Origin: an uncultured Solirubrobacteraceae bacterium
Lineage (GTDB): Bacteria > Actinomycetota > Thermoleophilia > Solirubrobacterales > Solirubrobacteraceae
NCBI GenBank assembly: GCA_955652345.1
Contig: CATPBV010000223.1
Location: 1 to 5,736 of the forward strand
Length of the DNA stretch: 5,736 nucleotides
Direction: 5' to 3'
Shown piece by piece: positions 1 through 5,347 of the stretch; within the stretch, counting starts at the first letter, position 1, and every line of letters begins with the position of its first letter. Made by a program: the position numbers and the translations under genes. Under the pieces are notes generated by a model, which worked only from the letters and a program-made list of their open reading frames with translations, had not been told where the DNA came from and did no database searches.

Positions 1-1
1 G

Positions 2-400
2 AGACATCGGTGGGCATGGCGACGCGAGGCTGGCGAAAACGTAGCAAGCAGGCTCCCGTGGGACAGCATCTCCGACGTCGATCTCGCAGGGGGCCTACTG
101 ATCATCGTCGGCCTGATCGTGGTGACGCTGGTCCTCATCCCGATCCTGCTGTTCGGGATCGAGCTGATAATCGTCGGCTGCTTCCTCGCGGCCGGCTTGG
201 TCGGACGGCTGGTACTTGGCCGCCCCTGGGTGATTGAGGCACGAGTCCTGGGTCGATCCGACCAAGCGCAAAGCCTGCAGTGGAAAGTCTCCGGCTGGCG
301 CCGATCCCGGCAGCGGATTGACGATGTGGTCAAGGAACTGGCTGCTGGTCGCGATCCTGCTCCACAGGTCGTGACACACGAGCTGGCGTTGCCGGATTGA
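2..400 (+). CDS. Small membrane protein, C-terminal part (gene starts before the window)
   Basis: The reading frame is open from base 2 to the TGA at 398-400, giving 132 codons with no stop. I do not recognise a named family. The fragment has a short charged segment (residues 1-30 of the fragment), then two adjacent hydrophobic helices at about 31-52 (Leu/Ile/Val-rich, with a Pro) and 53-72. A soluble tail of about 60 residues follows, carrying GRPWVIEAR and a GWRRSRQRI block. The only in-frame start codons inside the window (GTG 119 and 122) would cut into the first helix, so the true start probably lies upstream. The N-in or N-out orientation is uncertain; the positive residues after the second helix suggest a cytoplasmic tail. 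Similar small proteins of unknown role, with two helices and an RPW...GWRxS tail, are common in actinobacteria as far as I recall. The gene ends directly at a hairpin. Confidence 0.65.
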   Translation, partial: RHRWAWRREAGENVASRLPWDSISDVDLAGGLLIIVGLIVVTLVLIPILLFGIELIIVGCFLAAGLVGRLVLGRPWVIEARVLGRSDQAQSLQWKVSGWRRSRQRIDDVVKELAAGRDPAPQVVTHELALPD

Positions 401-447
401 TCCACAAGCGAGGCCGTCCGGAAGACCGTCCTCGCTTTCTGTGGATC
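399..447 (+). terminator. Bulged inverted repeat after the membrane-protein gene, probable terminator
   Basis: The left arm is 399-413 and the right arm 430-447. GATCCACA (399-406) pairs with TGTGGATC (440-447), and AGCGAGG (407-413) pairs with CCTCGCT (430-436). This gives 15 base pairs interrupted by a 3-nt bulge (437-439), with a 16-nt loop. The loop itself can close further through GTC (416-418) and GAC (424-426). The repeat overlaps the last bases of the stop codon of the preceding gene. No U-tract follows, which is usual for hairpin terminators in high-GC actinobacteria, so the terminator role is inferred from position and structure. Confidence 0.5.
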
Positions 448-501
448 CGCTGATGAGCAAACCCGTGGTAGGAGGCGCCGACGGCGAGCGCTGAGCGGCT
501 T

Positions 502-507
502 TACTTT
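502..507 (+). promoter_or_regulatory. Possible -10 element (TACTTT) for a leaderless glycosyltransferase mRNA
   Basis: TACTTT fits the TAnnnT pattern and ends 4 nt before the GTG at 512. It lies in a short T-rich patch that stands out from the GC-rich surroundings. No Shine-Dalgarno sequence lies in the usual window before the GTG; the AGGAGG at 470-475 is more than 35 nt away. No convincing -35 box is visible. The call is weak and rests on similarity of position to the TACCGT boxes before two other genes. Confidence 0.3.
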
Positions 508-511
508 CCCC

Positions 512-1435
512 GTGCGCGCGCTGATCGTCACGAGCATGTACCCGTCGCCGGAGCGGCCCGCTCACGGTGGCTTCGTGCGCGACCAGGTCGAGGCGCTGCG
601 AGAGATCGCCGAGGCCGAGATCGAGGTATTCGCATTCGCGCCGGGTGACGCGAGCCGGTACGTGCGGGCGGCAGCCGACCTACGCAGCCGGCACGGCCGG
701 GAGCGCTTCGACATCGTCCATTCGCACTTCGGGTTGACCGCCTGGCCGGCGTTCGCGGCTCACGGAAAGGCCCGGGCGGTGACGCTGCACGGCACCGATC
801 TCGAGCACCCGCGCTCCCGGAAGATAACCCTGGCGGCGCTCCCGTTCCAGGATCTGGTCGCGACGGTCTCAGGGGCCTTGGCCCGAAGAGTTCCGGCGTG
901 GGCGCCCCGGGGCATGACGGCCGTGCTCCCGTGTGGGGTGAACGTGGATCGCTTCAAGGCGATCCCGCGCGAGCAGGCGCGAGCAGAGCTCGGCCTGGAC
1001 CCAGATGGCCCCTACCTGCTGTTCCCCGCCGACCCCGGACGCCCGGAGAAGCGTCACGACCGGGCGCTGGAGGTGGCGGGCGATGTTCGCCTGCTGGTTC
1101 TCAACGGCGTCGATCCCGAGCAGGTGCCCCTGTGGGTCAACGCCGCGAACGCGGTGCTGGTGCCGTCCGAGCGCGAGAGCTTCGGCCTCGCGGTGCTCGA
1201 AGCGCTCGCATGCGACGTACCGGTGCTCGCGACCCCGGTGGGTATCGCCCCGACCGCGCTAGCCGGGGTGGCGGGAGCGCTGTGCGCGCCGTTCGACGCC
1301 GTGCGCTGGCGCGAGGCGGTCTCCTCCCACCTTGCCGCCGAGGACCCTCGGATCCAGGGGCGGGCACGGGCTGAGGAGTTCTCCGCCGAACGCATGGCTG
1401 CCCGGGTGATGGCCGCATGGAAAGCGCTGATGTAG
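512..1435 (+). CDS. Glycosyltransferase, family GT4 (GT-B fold)
   Basis: This predicted cytoplasmic or membrane-associated glycosyltransferase moves a sugar from a nucleotide-activated donor to an acceptor that cannot be read from the sequence. The N-terminal half begins MRALIVTSMYPSPERPAHGG (1-20) followed by FVRDQVEAL (21-29), a start typical of GT4 enzymes such as TuaC-like wall or exopolysaccharide transferases. HSHFG (70-74), HGTD (93-96) and PCGVNVDRF (140-148) follow. The donor-binding half carries GRPEKR (176-181), where phosphate-contacting residues are expected, and an EX7E motif (E222 and E230 in ERESFGLAVLE), then TPVGIAP (241-247). At 307 aa it is shorter than the usual 350-400, mainly through short loops in the first domain, but all core motifs are present. 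GTG 512 is chosen because translation then starts exactly at the first beta strand. It has no Shine-Dalgarno site. It converges on the deacetylase gene, with a hairpin between them, and appears to be a single-gene unit. A role in envelope glycan or glycolipid synthesis is inference. Confidence 0.9.
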   Translation: MRALIVTSMYPSPERPAHGGFVRDQVEALREIAEAEIEVFAFAPGDASRYVRAAADLRSRHGRERFDIVHSHFGLTAWPAFAAHGKARAVTLHGTDLEHPRSRKITLAALPFQDLVATVSGALARRVPAWAPRGMTAVLPCGVNVDRFKAIPREQARAELGLDPDGPYLLFPADPGRPEKRHDRALEVAGDVRLLVLNGVDPEQVPLWVNAANAVLVPSERESFGLAVLEALACDVPVLATPVGIAPTALAGVAGALCAPFDAVRWREAVSSHLAAEDPRIQGRARAEEFSAERMAARVMAAWKALM

Positions 1436-1440
1436 CCCGA

Positions 1441-1485
1441 GGATTGGCGTTCTGCATCCGCACATGTGATGCAAAACGCCAATCC
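1441..1485. terminator. Bidirectional hairpin between convergent genes
   Basis: The arms at 1441-1458 and 1468-1485 pair over 18 positions with a single C-A mismatch (1452 with 1474). They enclose a 9-nt loop (1459-1467) that contains the self-complementary ACATGT. The hairpin fills nearly all of the 51 bp between the glycosyltransferase stop (1433-1435, +) and the deacetylase stop (1487-1489, -). It therefore sits where a two-way terminator should be. No U-tract follows in either direction. The arms are less GC-rich than the genes around them. Confidence 0.7.
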
Positions 1486-1486
1486 C

Positions 1487-2506
1487 CTAGCAGCCCAGAC
1501 TGGGCCACCACTGAGTGAGGCGCCCGCGTGCCGCCGCCGCGACAGCGGCAATGCCGTCCGCGTCATCACGCGCGGCGGCCGGCGCGCCGAGCACCTCGAG
1601 CGTCGCGGCGACCGACCGAGCGAGCGCGTCGAGCGCATAGCCGCCCTCGAGCACGGCCCCCAGGGGCACGTCGAGCTCCCCCGCGACCGCCCGCAGGGAC
1701 CGGGTCATCCCGGCGAATCCCGCCTCGGTCACCTGACACCCCGCGAGGGGATCCTCCCGGTGAGCGTCATAGCCGGCGGAGACCAGCAGCAGCTCCGGGG
1801 CGAACTCGCGCGCGAGCGGCACCGCGACGTGCTCGACGAGCGAGCCGTACCCGTCGTCGCCCGTCCCAGGCGGGACCGGCAGGTTGACCGTGTAGCCCTC
1901 TCCTGGGCCGCTGCCGACATCCGCTGCTGCTCCGGTTCCCGGGTACAGCGGCGACTGGTGGATCGACACAAACAGGACGCGGTCGCTCGAGTGGAAGATG
2001 TCACTGGTGCCATTGCCGTGGTGAACGTCCCAGTCGACGATCATCACCCTGGAGAGGCCAAGGCGCTCGAGCGCATGGGTCGTGGCGACCGCAACGTTGT
2101 TGAACAGGCAGAAGCCCATCGCGCGGCTGACCGTGGCGTGATGACCCGGCGGTCGGTGGCAGCTGAAGCCGACCGACGCCTCGCCACCGAGCAGCAGCTC
2201 GACGATCCGCACCGCGCCGCCGGCTGAGTGAAGCGCCGCTGCGAACGACCCCCTGCTGGCAACGGTGTCGAGGTCCACGTTGCCGCCCCCTGCCTCGCAG
2301 AACCGCTCGATCGCCGCCACGTAGGACTCTGGGTGCACCCGGGTGAGCGTCGAGCGATCCACCCGGGGTGAGCTCATGCGCTCGAACCCGAGCCATCCGC
2401 GTCGCTCGAGCTCGCGCTCGATCGCGACGATCCGAGCGGGCTGCTCGGGGTGGGGACCGGTCTCGTGCTCGAGCGATGACGGATGCTCCAGGAACACGGC
2501 GGTCAT
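1487..2506 (-). CDS. Histone deacetylase family amidohydrolase (AcuC/acetylpolyamine hydrolase type)
   Basis: This zinc hydrolase of the arginase/deacetylase fold removes acyl groups from acetyl-lysine, acetylpolyamine or related amides; the actual substrate is unknown. Of 339 residues, the diagnostic blocks are all present and in order: HPE-x2-Y (58-63), HRPPGHHA (117-124) with the charge-relay pair H122/H123, GFCLFNNVAVA (131-141), DWDVHHGNGT (158-167), GYDAHREDPL (245-254) and LEGGY (286-290). By analogy with HDAC8, the zinc ligands are D160, H162 and D247, and Y290 is the transition-state tyrosine. The RPPGHHA and GYDAHxxDPL forms resemble class II-type bacterial enzymes. The C-terminus is an Ala-rich helix ending in TQWWPSL. 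ATG 2506 is the furthest possible start, because an in-frame TAG lies three codons upstream. There is no Shine-Dalgarno site; a TACGGT box ends 8 nt before the ATG. It diverges from nadB across 21 bp. No signal peptide is visible, so it is cytoplasmic. Confidence 0.93.
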   Translation of the reverse strand: MTAVFLEHPSSLEHETGPHPEQPARIVAIERELERRGWLGFERMSSPRVDRSTLTRVHPESYVAAIERFCEAGGGNVDLDTVASRGSFAAALHSAGGAVRIVELLLGGEASVGFSCHRPPGHHATVSRAMGFCLFNNVAVATTHALERLGLSRVMIVDWDVHHGNGTSDIFHSSDRVLFVSIHQSPLYPGTGAAADVGSGPGEGYTVNLPVPPGTGDDGYGSLVEHVAVPLAREFAPELLLVSAGYDAHREDPLAGCQVTEAGFAGMTRSLRAVAGELDVPLGAVLEGGYALDALARSVAATLEVLGAPAAARDDADGIAAVAAAARGRLTQWWPSLGC

Positions 2507-2513
2507 CGCCCGC

Positions 2514-2520
2514 TACCGTA
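2514..2520. promoter_or_regulatory. Shared symmetric -10 element driving the deacetylase gene (-) and nadB (+)
   Basis: The heptamer TACCGTA gives TAnnnT on both strands: TACCGT at 2514-2519 on the plus strand and TACGGT over 2520-2515 on the minus strand. Exactly 8 nt separate each hexamer from its start codon: ATG at 2506 on the minus strand and TTG at 2528 on the plus strand. Transcription from either -10 would begin at or within a base or so of the start codon, giving leaderless mRNAs. Neither gene has a Shine-Dalgarno site. Good -35 boxes are not evident and would lie inside the opposing coding sequences. Confidence 0.55.
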
Positions 2521-2527
2521 CTTCGCC

Positions 2528-4066
2528 TTGACGAGCGAGGCTCAGGTCGGGGTCGTGGGCGCCGGTTTGGCCGGGCTGTATACCGCGTTGTGCTCGTCGC
2601 AGGCGCGCGCAAGCGTCGTCCTCGTCTCCGCCTCCCCGCTTGCCGGCTCGTCGAGTTACTGGGCCCAGGGCGGGCTCGCGGCGGCGATGTCGAGTCCAGA
2701 CAGCCCCGAGCTTCACCTGCGTGACACGGTCGTGGCCGGCCGCGGCGCCGTCCGCACATCCGCGGCGCGGGTGCTGTGCGACGAGGCACCCGCGGCCGTA
2801 CGGGCGCTGGAGACGCTGGGGGTGCTGTTCGATTGTGATCAGGAAGGCCGGCTCGCGCTTGGCCTCGAAGGGGGGCACAGCGCCCGCCGGGTGGTCCACG
2901 CCGGAGGTGCCGCCACCGGGCGCCGCCTCGTCGCACGGCTGAGCGCGCTGGTCGCCGACGACCCTCGGATAACCGTGATCGAGAATCGCCGGGTCGTGGA
3001 GCTGCTGAGCTCCGGCGACCGGTGTCTTGGCGTCCGCCTGGACGACGGCCAGGCGCTGATCAGCGCCGCGACCGTGCTCGCCACCGGAGGCGCCTGCGCT
3101 TCGTGGGCGCGCACCACCAACCCCGCCGGGGCGACCGGCGGCGGGCTGCTGCTCGCCTATGCCGCGGGCGCCACGCTGGCGGATCTCGAGCTCGTCCAGT
3201 TCCACCCGACCGCGGTCGTCGCCCAGCCGGATGACTCGGGCGCCGCGCAAAACGGCGAGGCCGGATGCCGAGCGCGCGGCAAACCCGAGGGAATCGATGG
3301 GTTCCTGGTGACCGAGGCGATCCGCGGCGAGGGAGCGACGTTGCTGGATCACGACGGCCAGAGATTCGTCGACGAACTGGCTCCGCGGGACGAGGTCGCC
3401 CGGGCCGTCCAGCGCCGCATGGCCCTCACCGGGGCGGCGTCGGTCGACCTCGACATGCGCTCGGTCGATCCGGCGCTGTTTCCAACTGTCGTAAGCGCGC
3501 TGCGCCGCGGCGGGATCGACCCCGAGCGCCAGCTCGTGCCCGTGGCCCCGGCCGCGCACTACATGATGGGAGGGATCGCGACCGACCTCGATGCGCGCTC
3601 CACGCTCGCGGGCCTGTATGCCGTCGGCGAGTGCTCGTGCACCGGGCTGCACGGCGCCAACCGGCTCGCCTCGAACTCGCTCAGCGAGTGCCTGGTGTTC
3701 GGCGCGCGGGCGGCGCGCGCGGCGCTCGCCCAGCCTGCCGCGAGCGGCGCCGAGCCGGCCGCACCGGCGGACACAGCGCCGTCGCCTGCGCAGCCGTCGG
3801 CCGAGAGCCGGGAAGCGTTGTGGCGCCACGCCGGCCTCGAGCGCGACTGCCCGGGTCTGGCGCAGCTGGTCGACGATCCGCACCCGCTGGTTAGCCTGAT
3901 TGCGCGCTCGGCGCTGGCGCGGGCCGAGAGCCGGGGCGCCCACGAGCGCCGGGACTTTCCCGACTCCGATCCCGCACTGGACGGGATGCACGTGACGCTC
4001 GAGGCTGGACGCGAACCGCGCCTCGAGCATTGGGTCCAGCTCCCAGCCCGGTTAACGTCAACTTAA
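2528..4066 (+). CDS. nadB: L-aspartate oxidase
   Basis: This flavoenzyme oxidises L-aspartate to iminoaspartate, the first step of de novo NAD synthesis; NadA then uses the product to make quinolinate. Numbered from TTG 2528 (512 aa), it has the FAD-binding GVVGAGLAG (8-16), AQGGLAAA (46-53), HSARRVVHAGG (117-127), QFHPTAV (224-230), TEAIRGEGATL (262-272), RFVDELAPRDEVARAV (279-294), PAAHYMMGGIATD (341-353) and GLYAVGECSCTGLHGANRLA plus SNSLSECLVFG up to about 392. H226, R287, H344 and R379 align with the E. coli substrate-site residues H244, R290, H351 and R386. The LHGANR-SNSL-E signature favours NadB over succinate dehydrogenase or fumarate reductase. The C-terminal helical region is present but reached through an Ala/Pro-rich linker (about 401-425). 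A roughly 20-residue insertion lies at 230-259. An in-frame ATG at 2483 would add 15 residues and overlap the deacetylase gene. TTG is preferred because it leaves a normal 10-residue lead to the FAD motif and lies 8 nt after a TACCGT box. nadA and nadC are not in the window. Confidence 0.93.
   Translation: MTSEAQVGVVGAGLAGLYTALCSSQARASVVLVSASPLAGSSSYWAQGGLAAAMSSPDSPELHLRDTVVAGRGAVRTSAARVLCDEAPAAVRALETLGVLFDCDQEGRLALGLEGGHSARRVVHAGGAATGRRLVARLSALVADDPRITVIENRRVVELLSSGDRCLGVRLDDGQALISAATVLATGGACASWARTTNPAGATGGGLLLAYAAGATLADLELVQFHPTAVVAQPDDSGAAQNGEAGCRARGKPEGIDGFLVTEAIRGEGATLLDHDGQRFVDELAPRDEVARAVQRRMALTGAASVDLDMRSVDPALFPTVVSALRRGGIDPERQLVPVAPAAHYMMGGIATDLDARSTLAGLYAVGECSCTGLHGANRLASNSLSECLVFGARAARAALAQPAASGAEPAAPADTAPSPAQPSAESREALWRHAGLERDCPGLAQLVDDPHPLVSLIARSALARAESRGAHERRDFPDSDPALDGMHVTLEAGREPRLEHWVQLPARLTST
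4051..4062. promoter_or_regulatory. AT-rich near-palindrome at the nadB 3' end, possible operator
   Basis: GTTAACGTCAAC is palindromic at five of six base pairs about an ACGT centre. It is followed at once by TTAACAATTG, which repeats TTAAC and adds the palindrome CAATTG. This AT-rich patch is unusual here. It lies over the last nadB codons, about 100 bp before the next gene (ATG 4161), where a repressor or activator site for that gene could be. No matching -10 box at a proper distance was found, so this is a weak call. Confidence 0.2.
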
Positions 4067-4093
4067 CAATTGCCTCTACGGGGCTTCACACTC

Positions 4094-4110
4094 CGGCGGG
4101 ATACTCGCCG
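4094..4110 (+). other. Short hairpin in the nadB-4161 intergenic stretch
   Basis: CGGCG (4094-4098) pairs with CGCCG (4106-4110) around a 7-nt loop, GGATACT. The stem is only 5 bp. It could be a weak nadB terminator or a 5'-leader structure for the gene at 4161. The loop also contains GATACT, which resembles a -10 element without a clear -35 partner. The rest of the 94-bp gap (4067-4160) holds only the ribosome binding site. Confidence 0.2.
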
Positions 4111-4143
4111 CGGCAACGGAGGCGCCCTGGCAGGGGGGCTGGA

Positions 4144-4149
4144 AAGGAG
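4144..4149 (+). promoter_or_regulatory. Shine-Dalgarno site AAGGAG for the gene at 4161
   Basis: AAGGAG, inside the purine run GGAAAGGAG (4141-4149), lies 11 nt before ATG 4161. It is the only strong ribosome binding site in the window. It fixes the start of the small protein and implies that this mRNA has a 5' leader, unlike its neighbours. Confidence 0.75.
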
Positions 4150-4160
4150 TCTTTTTCGGC

Positions 4161-4607
4161 ATGTACCGCTTCAGTCGAGCGATTTACCGGGAGCTCGCCG
4201 ACGAGATCGTCGAGGAGCAATACAACAACGAGTGTCCGCGCACTAACCACGAGCGGGTGCTGCGGGCCTGCGAGGCGGCAGTGGAGCGCCTGGCGACGGA
4301 TCGCCACTACTTCGCGTATCCAGCGCGATCGCTGTTCGGCGATATACGGGTGTACTTTCCGATGAGCGCGCAGATGCGCGTGCTGCGGGTGATCGAGCGC
4401 TATTTGGGATTTGCCGACGAGTTCCTTCGCCGGCAGCCCCAGAACGGCTACGACGTGTACGGGAATCCGCTCCAGTGCCGGGCGAGCACCCGCCGCGGAA
4501 CGCAGTGCCAGCGGATGCCGTTGCCTCACAACGGCTACTGCCCGTCTCATCAGCATCTCGCGGAGACCGAGGACGAGGAGCTCGCGGCCGCGTTCGCCGC
4601 GGCGTAG
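4161..4607 (+). CDS. Uncharacterised 148-aa protein with a C-terminal Cys/His zinc-knuckle-like motif
   Basis: I do not recognise a named family. Residues 1-95 look helical and rich in charged and aromatic residues, with NHERVLRACEAAVERLATD (29-47) and MRVLRVIERYLGFADEFL (72-89) as likely amphipathic helices. There is no signal peptide or membrane segment. Residues 103-132 hold a compact motif, C106-x9-C116-x10-C127-x2-H130 (plus H132), set as CRASTRRGTQC then NGYCPSHQH. The spacing and the CxAxTxxGxxC form resemble small zinc-binding knuckles found in many short bacterial and phage proteins. The ligands are close enough to bind one metal ion. Two further cysteines (C25, C37) lie in the N-terminal part. 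The tail is acidic then Ala-rich. A cytoplasmic zinc-binding, possibly nucleic-acid- or protein-binding role is inference. The start is supported by AAGGAG 11 nt upstream, and a GC-rich hairpin follows the stop. Confidence 0.85.
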   Translation: MYRFSRAIYRELADEIVEEQYNNECPRTNHERVLRACEAAVERLATDRHYFAYPARSLFGDIRVYFPMSAQMRVLRVIERYLGFADEFLRRQPQNGYDVYGNPLQCRASTRRGTQCQRMPLPHNGYCPSHQHLAETEDEELAAAFAAA

Positions 4608-4630
4608 ACGCCGCTCACAGAGAGGATATG

Positions 4631-4650
4631 GGGCCCGCTCACGCGGGCCC
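4631..4650 (+). terminator. GC-rich hairpin terminator after the zinc-knuckle gene
   Basis: GGGCCCGC (4631-4638) and GCGGGCCC (4643-4650) form a perfect 8-bp stem with a TCAC tetraloop. In RNA it can extend by two G-U pairs at its base (4629-4630 with 4651-4652). It lies 24 nt past the stop codon. The following TGTGGTGT is only partly U-rich. The rest of this intergenic stretch, 4651-4732, shows no clear promoter; GATTACCC just before the next ATG is at best a poor -10 match. Confidence 0.65.
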
Positions 4651-4732
4651 TGTGGTGTGCGTGCCGCAACTCGACGGCCGACGAGGGGCATGTCGCTAAA
4701 GCTCCGCGCGCTGCCGCCGATTACCCGGGGCA

Positions 4733-5323
4733 ATGCGAGCCTACATCCGCTCCAATGCGATCGCTCTCGTCGCGCTGTTCGTGGCCCTTGGCGGCACGTC
4801 TTATGCTGCCCTGACGCTGCCAAAGAACAGCGTCGGGACGAAGCAGCTGCGCAACGGCGCCGTGACCGCCGCGAAGGTCAGAAAGGGCTCGCTCCTTGCC
4901 AAGGACTTCAAGGCCGGCCAGCTCCCTCGCGGGCCCCAGGGACTCGCCGGCGTCCAGGGGCCGCCTGGCCAGCAGGGCCAGAAAGGCGACCCGGGCACCC
5001 CGGGGGCTCCCGGCACCGCGCGTGCCTACGCGCTTGTCAATGTCGCTGCCCAGTTCATCGGCCCGCACCCCGGGTTCACCGCCGTCAGCCAGGGCGCGTT
5101 CGCGGGCGCCTTCTGCCTGACGCCCGCGGCGGGGATCGACCCTACCCAGCATCCGGCTGTCGTCTCCGGGGAGCGCTCCACGTCACCCAATCAGATCGTC
5201 CTCGCCGAGCTCGACGTTGGTCTCGTGCAGTGCGCTTCTGGGCAGTACGAGGTCCGGACGTTCAACGCGACCAGCTCGCCCCCGACGCTTGCCAACGAGG
5301 GCTTCTCGATCGTAGTCCCGTAG
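4733..5323 (+). CDS. Secreted collagen-like (Gly-X-Y) protein
   Basis: The 196-aa protein begins with a Sec-type signal peptide: basic residues at 2 and 6, a hydrophobic core at about 9-20 (IALVALFVALGG), and likely cleavage after SYA (25). A stalk follows with KNSVGTKQLRNGAVTAAKV (31-49) and GSLLAKDFKAGQL (52-64), a pattern often seen in exported collagen-like proteins of actinobacteria. Nine uninterrupted Gly-X-Y triplets span 67-93 (GPQGLAGVQGPPGQQGQKGD and on), closing with GAPG. The C-terminal 100 residues form a compact beta-rich-looking domain of unknown fold with two cysteines (C128, C167) that could form a disulfide. Nine triplets alone make a very short triple helix, so the C-terminal domain may be what trimerises. 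No LPXTG, lipobox or other anchor is visible, so it is released or non-covalently held. ATG 4733 is the only start, as an in-frame TAA lies at 4697. The role is unknown; an extracellular adhesive or structural part is inference. Confidence 0.85.
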   Translation: MRAYIRSNAIALVALFVALGGTSYAALTLPKNSVGTKQLRNGAVTAAKVRKGSLLAKDFKAGQLPRGPQGLAGVQGPPGQQGQKGDPGTPGAPGTARAYALVNVAAQFIGPHPGFTAVSQGAFAGAFCLTPAAGIDPTQHPAVVSGERSTSPNQIVLAELDVGLVQCASGQYEVRTFNATSSPPTLANEGFSIVVP

Positions 5324-5338
5324 CTGCGCCGCGCGCAG
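5324..5338 (+). terminator. Short GC hairpin directly after the collagen-like gene
   Basis: CTGCGC (5324-5329) pairs with GCGCAG (5333-5338) around a 3-nt loop, immediately after the TAG stop. With only six pairs and no U-tract it is a weak terminator candidate. Its position, between a stop codon and the -10-like box of the next gene 10 nt downstream, supports the idea that the two genes are separate transcription units. Confidence 0.3.
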
Positions 5339-5347
5339 AACTTCGGC

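Noticed and set aside
10..237. A 75-codon plus-strand frame at the left edge
   Set aside because: It overlaps the membrane-protein frame and reads as an Arg/Pro/Asp-rich shadow with no hydrophobic or motif content.
119..400. GTG 119 as the start of the first gene
   Set aside because: It would remove the beginning of the first membrane helix. The frame is open to the window edge, so an upstream start is more likely.
470..475. AGGAGG as the ribosome binding site of the glycosyltransferase
   Set aside because: It lies 36 nt before GTG 512. No ATG, GTG or TTG in that frame is suitably spaced from it, and an earlier start would add residues before a canonical N-terminus.
95..565. A 156-codon minus-strand frame across the left end
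   Set aside because: It is antisense to both the membrane-protein gene and the glycosyltransferase start, has no recognisable motif, and spans the hairpin region.
1466..2227. A 253-codon plus-strand open frame opposite the deacetylase gene
   Set aside because: It lies entirely antisense to a gene with a complete catalytic motif set, starts inside the intergenic hairpin, and has shadow-like composition.
2513..4030. A 505-codon open frame on the minus strand opposite nadB
   Set aside because: It is a by-product of the strong GC bias at third codon positions of nadB. Its translation is Arg/Gly/Ala-rich with no motif, while the plus strand encodes a full NadB.
1487..4066. A sirtuin-like link between the deacetylase and NAD supply
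   Set aside because: The enzyme has the zinc-hydrolase DxH...D ligand set and no Rossmann or sirtuin motifs, so it would not consume NAD.
4086..4823. A 245-codon minus-strand frame spanning the zinc-knuckle gene and the next intergenic stretch
   Set aside because: It is Arg-rich with no motif, crosses a clear terminator hairpin, and opposes a gene with a good Shine-Dalgarno site.
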